From Prorocentrum cordatum (lineage: Eukaryota; Sar; Dinophyceae; Prorocentrales; Prorocentraceae), in NCBI GenBank assembly GCA_963575745.1, contig CAUYUJ010007191.1:432017-496016 (forward strand): a stretch of 64,000 bases of DNA, read 5' to 3'. The notes beneath the pieces are model-generated. The model saw only the letters and a program-made list of their open reading frames with translations. It was not told where the DNA came from and did no database searches. This document shows, in pieces, positions 63,988 through 64,000 of this stretch (position 1 is its first letter; the number at the start of each line of letters is the position of its first letter). The translations under genes were made by a program, and so were the position numbers.

Positions 63988-64000
63988 AGGAGGCCGCCAC

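Overview
The window is nuclear DNA of a eukaryote and is most consistent with a dinoflagellate, perhaps Prorocentrum-like; the group is an inference from features. It is GC-rich and dominated by satellites and (TCC)n/(GGA)n arrays. It carries decayed LINE retrotransposons, one with a RanBP2-type zinc finger, a type I associate with dinoflagellate retroelements. It also holds short exon-like open segments bounded by splice signals, some with possible GC or GA donors. There is no rRNA, CRISPR array, bacterial operon or clear tRNA gene. A 100-N assembly gap lies inside a microsatellite at 43,901-44,000.

Layout. 0-2.2 kb: a 21-bp minisatellite, then two copies of a TIR element (family B), one almost coextensive with a predicted minus-strand intron. 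2.2-6.7 kb: TCC arrays and an ~85-bp satellite. 6.7-10.7 kb: about 26 diverged copies of an ~150-bp satellite. 10.7-26.4 kb: GC-rich sequence, purine/pyrimidine arrays, ~76-bp and ~67-bp tandem arrays and one family-A TIR element. 26.5-32.2 kb: exon-like segments, all on the minus strand. 31.0-31.96 kb: a 161-bp satellite. 32.7-35.6 kb: satellites and an 18-bp minisatellite. 35.8-40.1 kb: a minus-strand LINE (AP-endonuclease, reverse transcriptase, C2H2 tail) broken by frameshifts and stops and hit by a family-C TIR element. 40.7-44.7 kb: a 90-bp satellite in two opposite orientations flanking three phase-0 minus-strand exons, one with a KOW-like motif. 47.1-48.7 kb: a second decayed minus-strand LINE. 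49.7-58.3 kb: further minus-strand exons, including a chain at 54.1-55.4 kb whose reading phases fit together at two of its three junctions as they stand and at the third if a GA donor is used. 58.8-64 kb: TIR elements, microsatellites and a reverse-transcriptase relic.

Two themes tie it together. Nearly every coding-looking segment and both LINEs lie on the minus strand, as expected if this is intronic or genic sequence of one or a few long minus-strand genes. Several short TIR elements sit directly beside splice acceptors, which suggests introner-like (intron-generating) elements; this is the most interesting lead. No exon could be assigned a confident function. Exon boundaries are by-eye predictions from GT/GC/AG signals, pyrimidine tracts, phase and codon composition.
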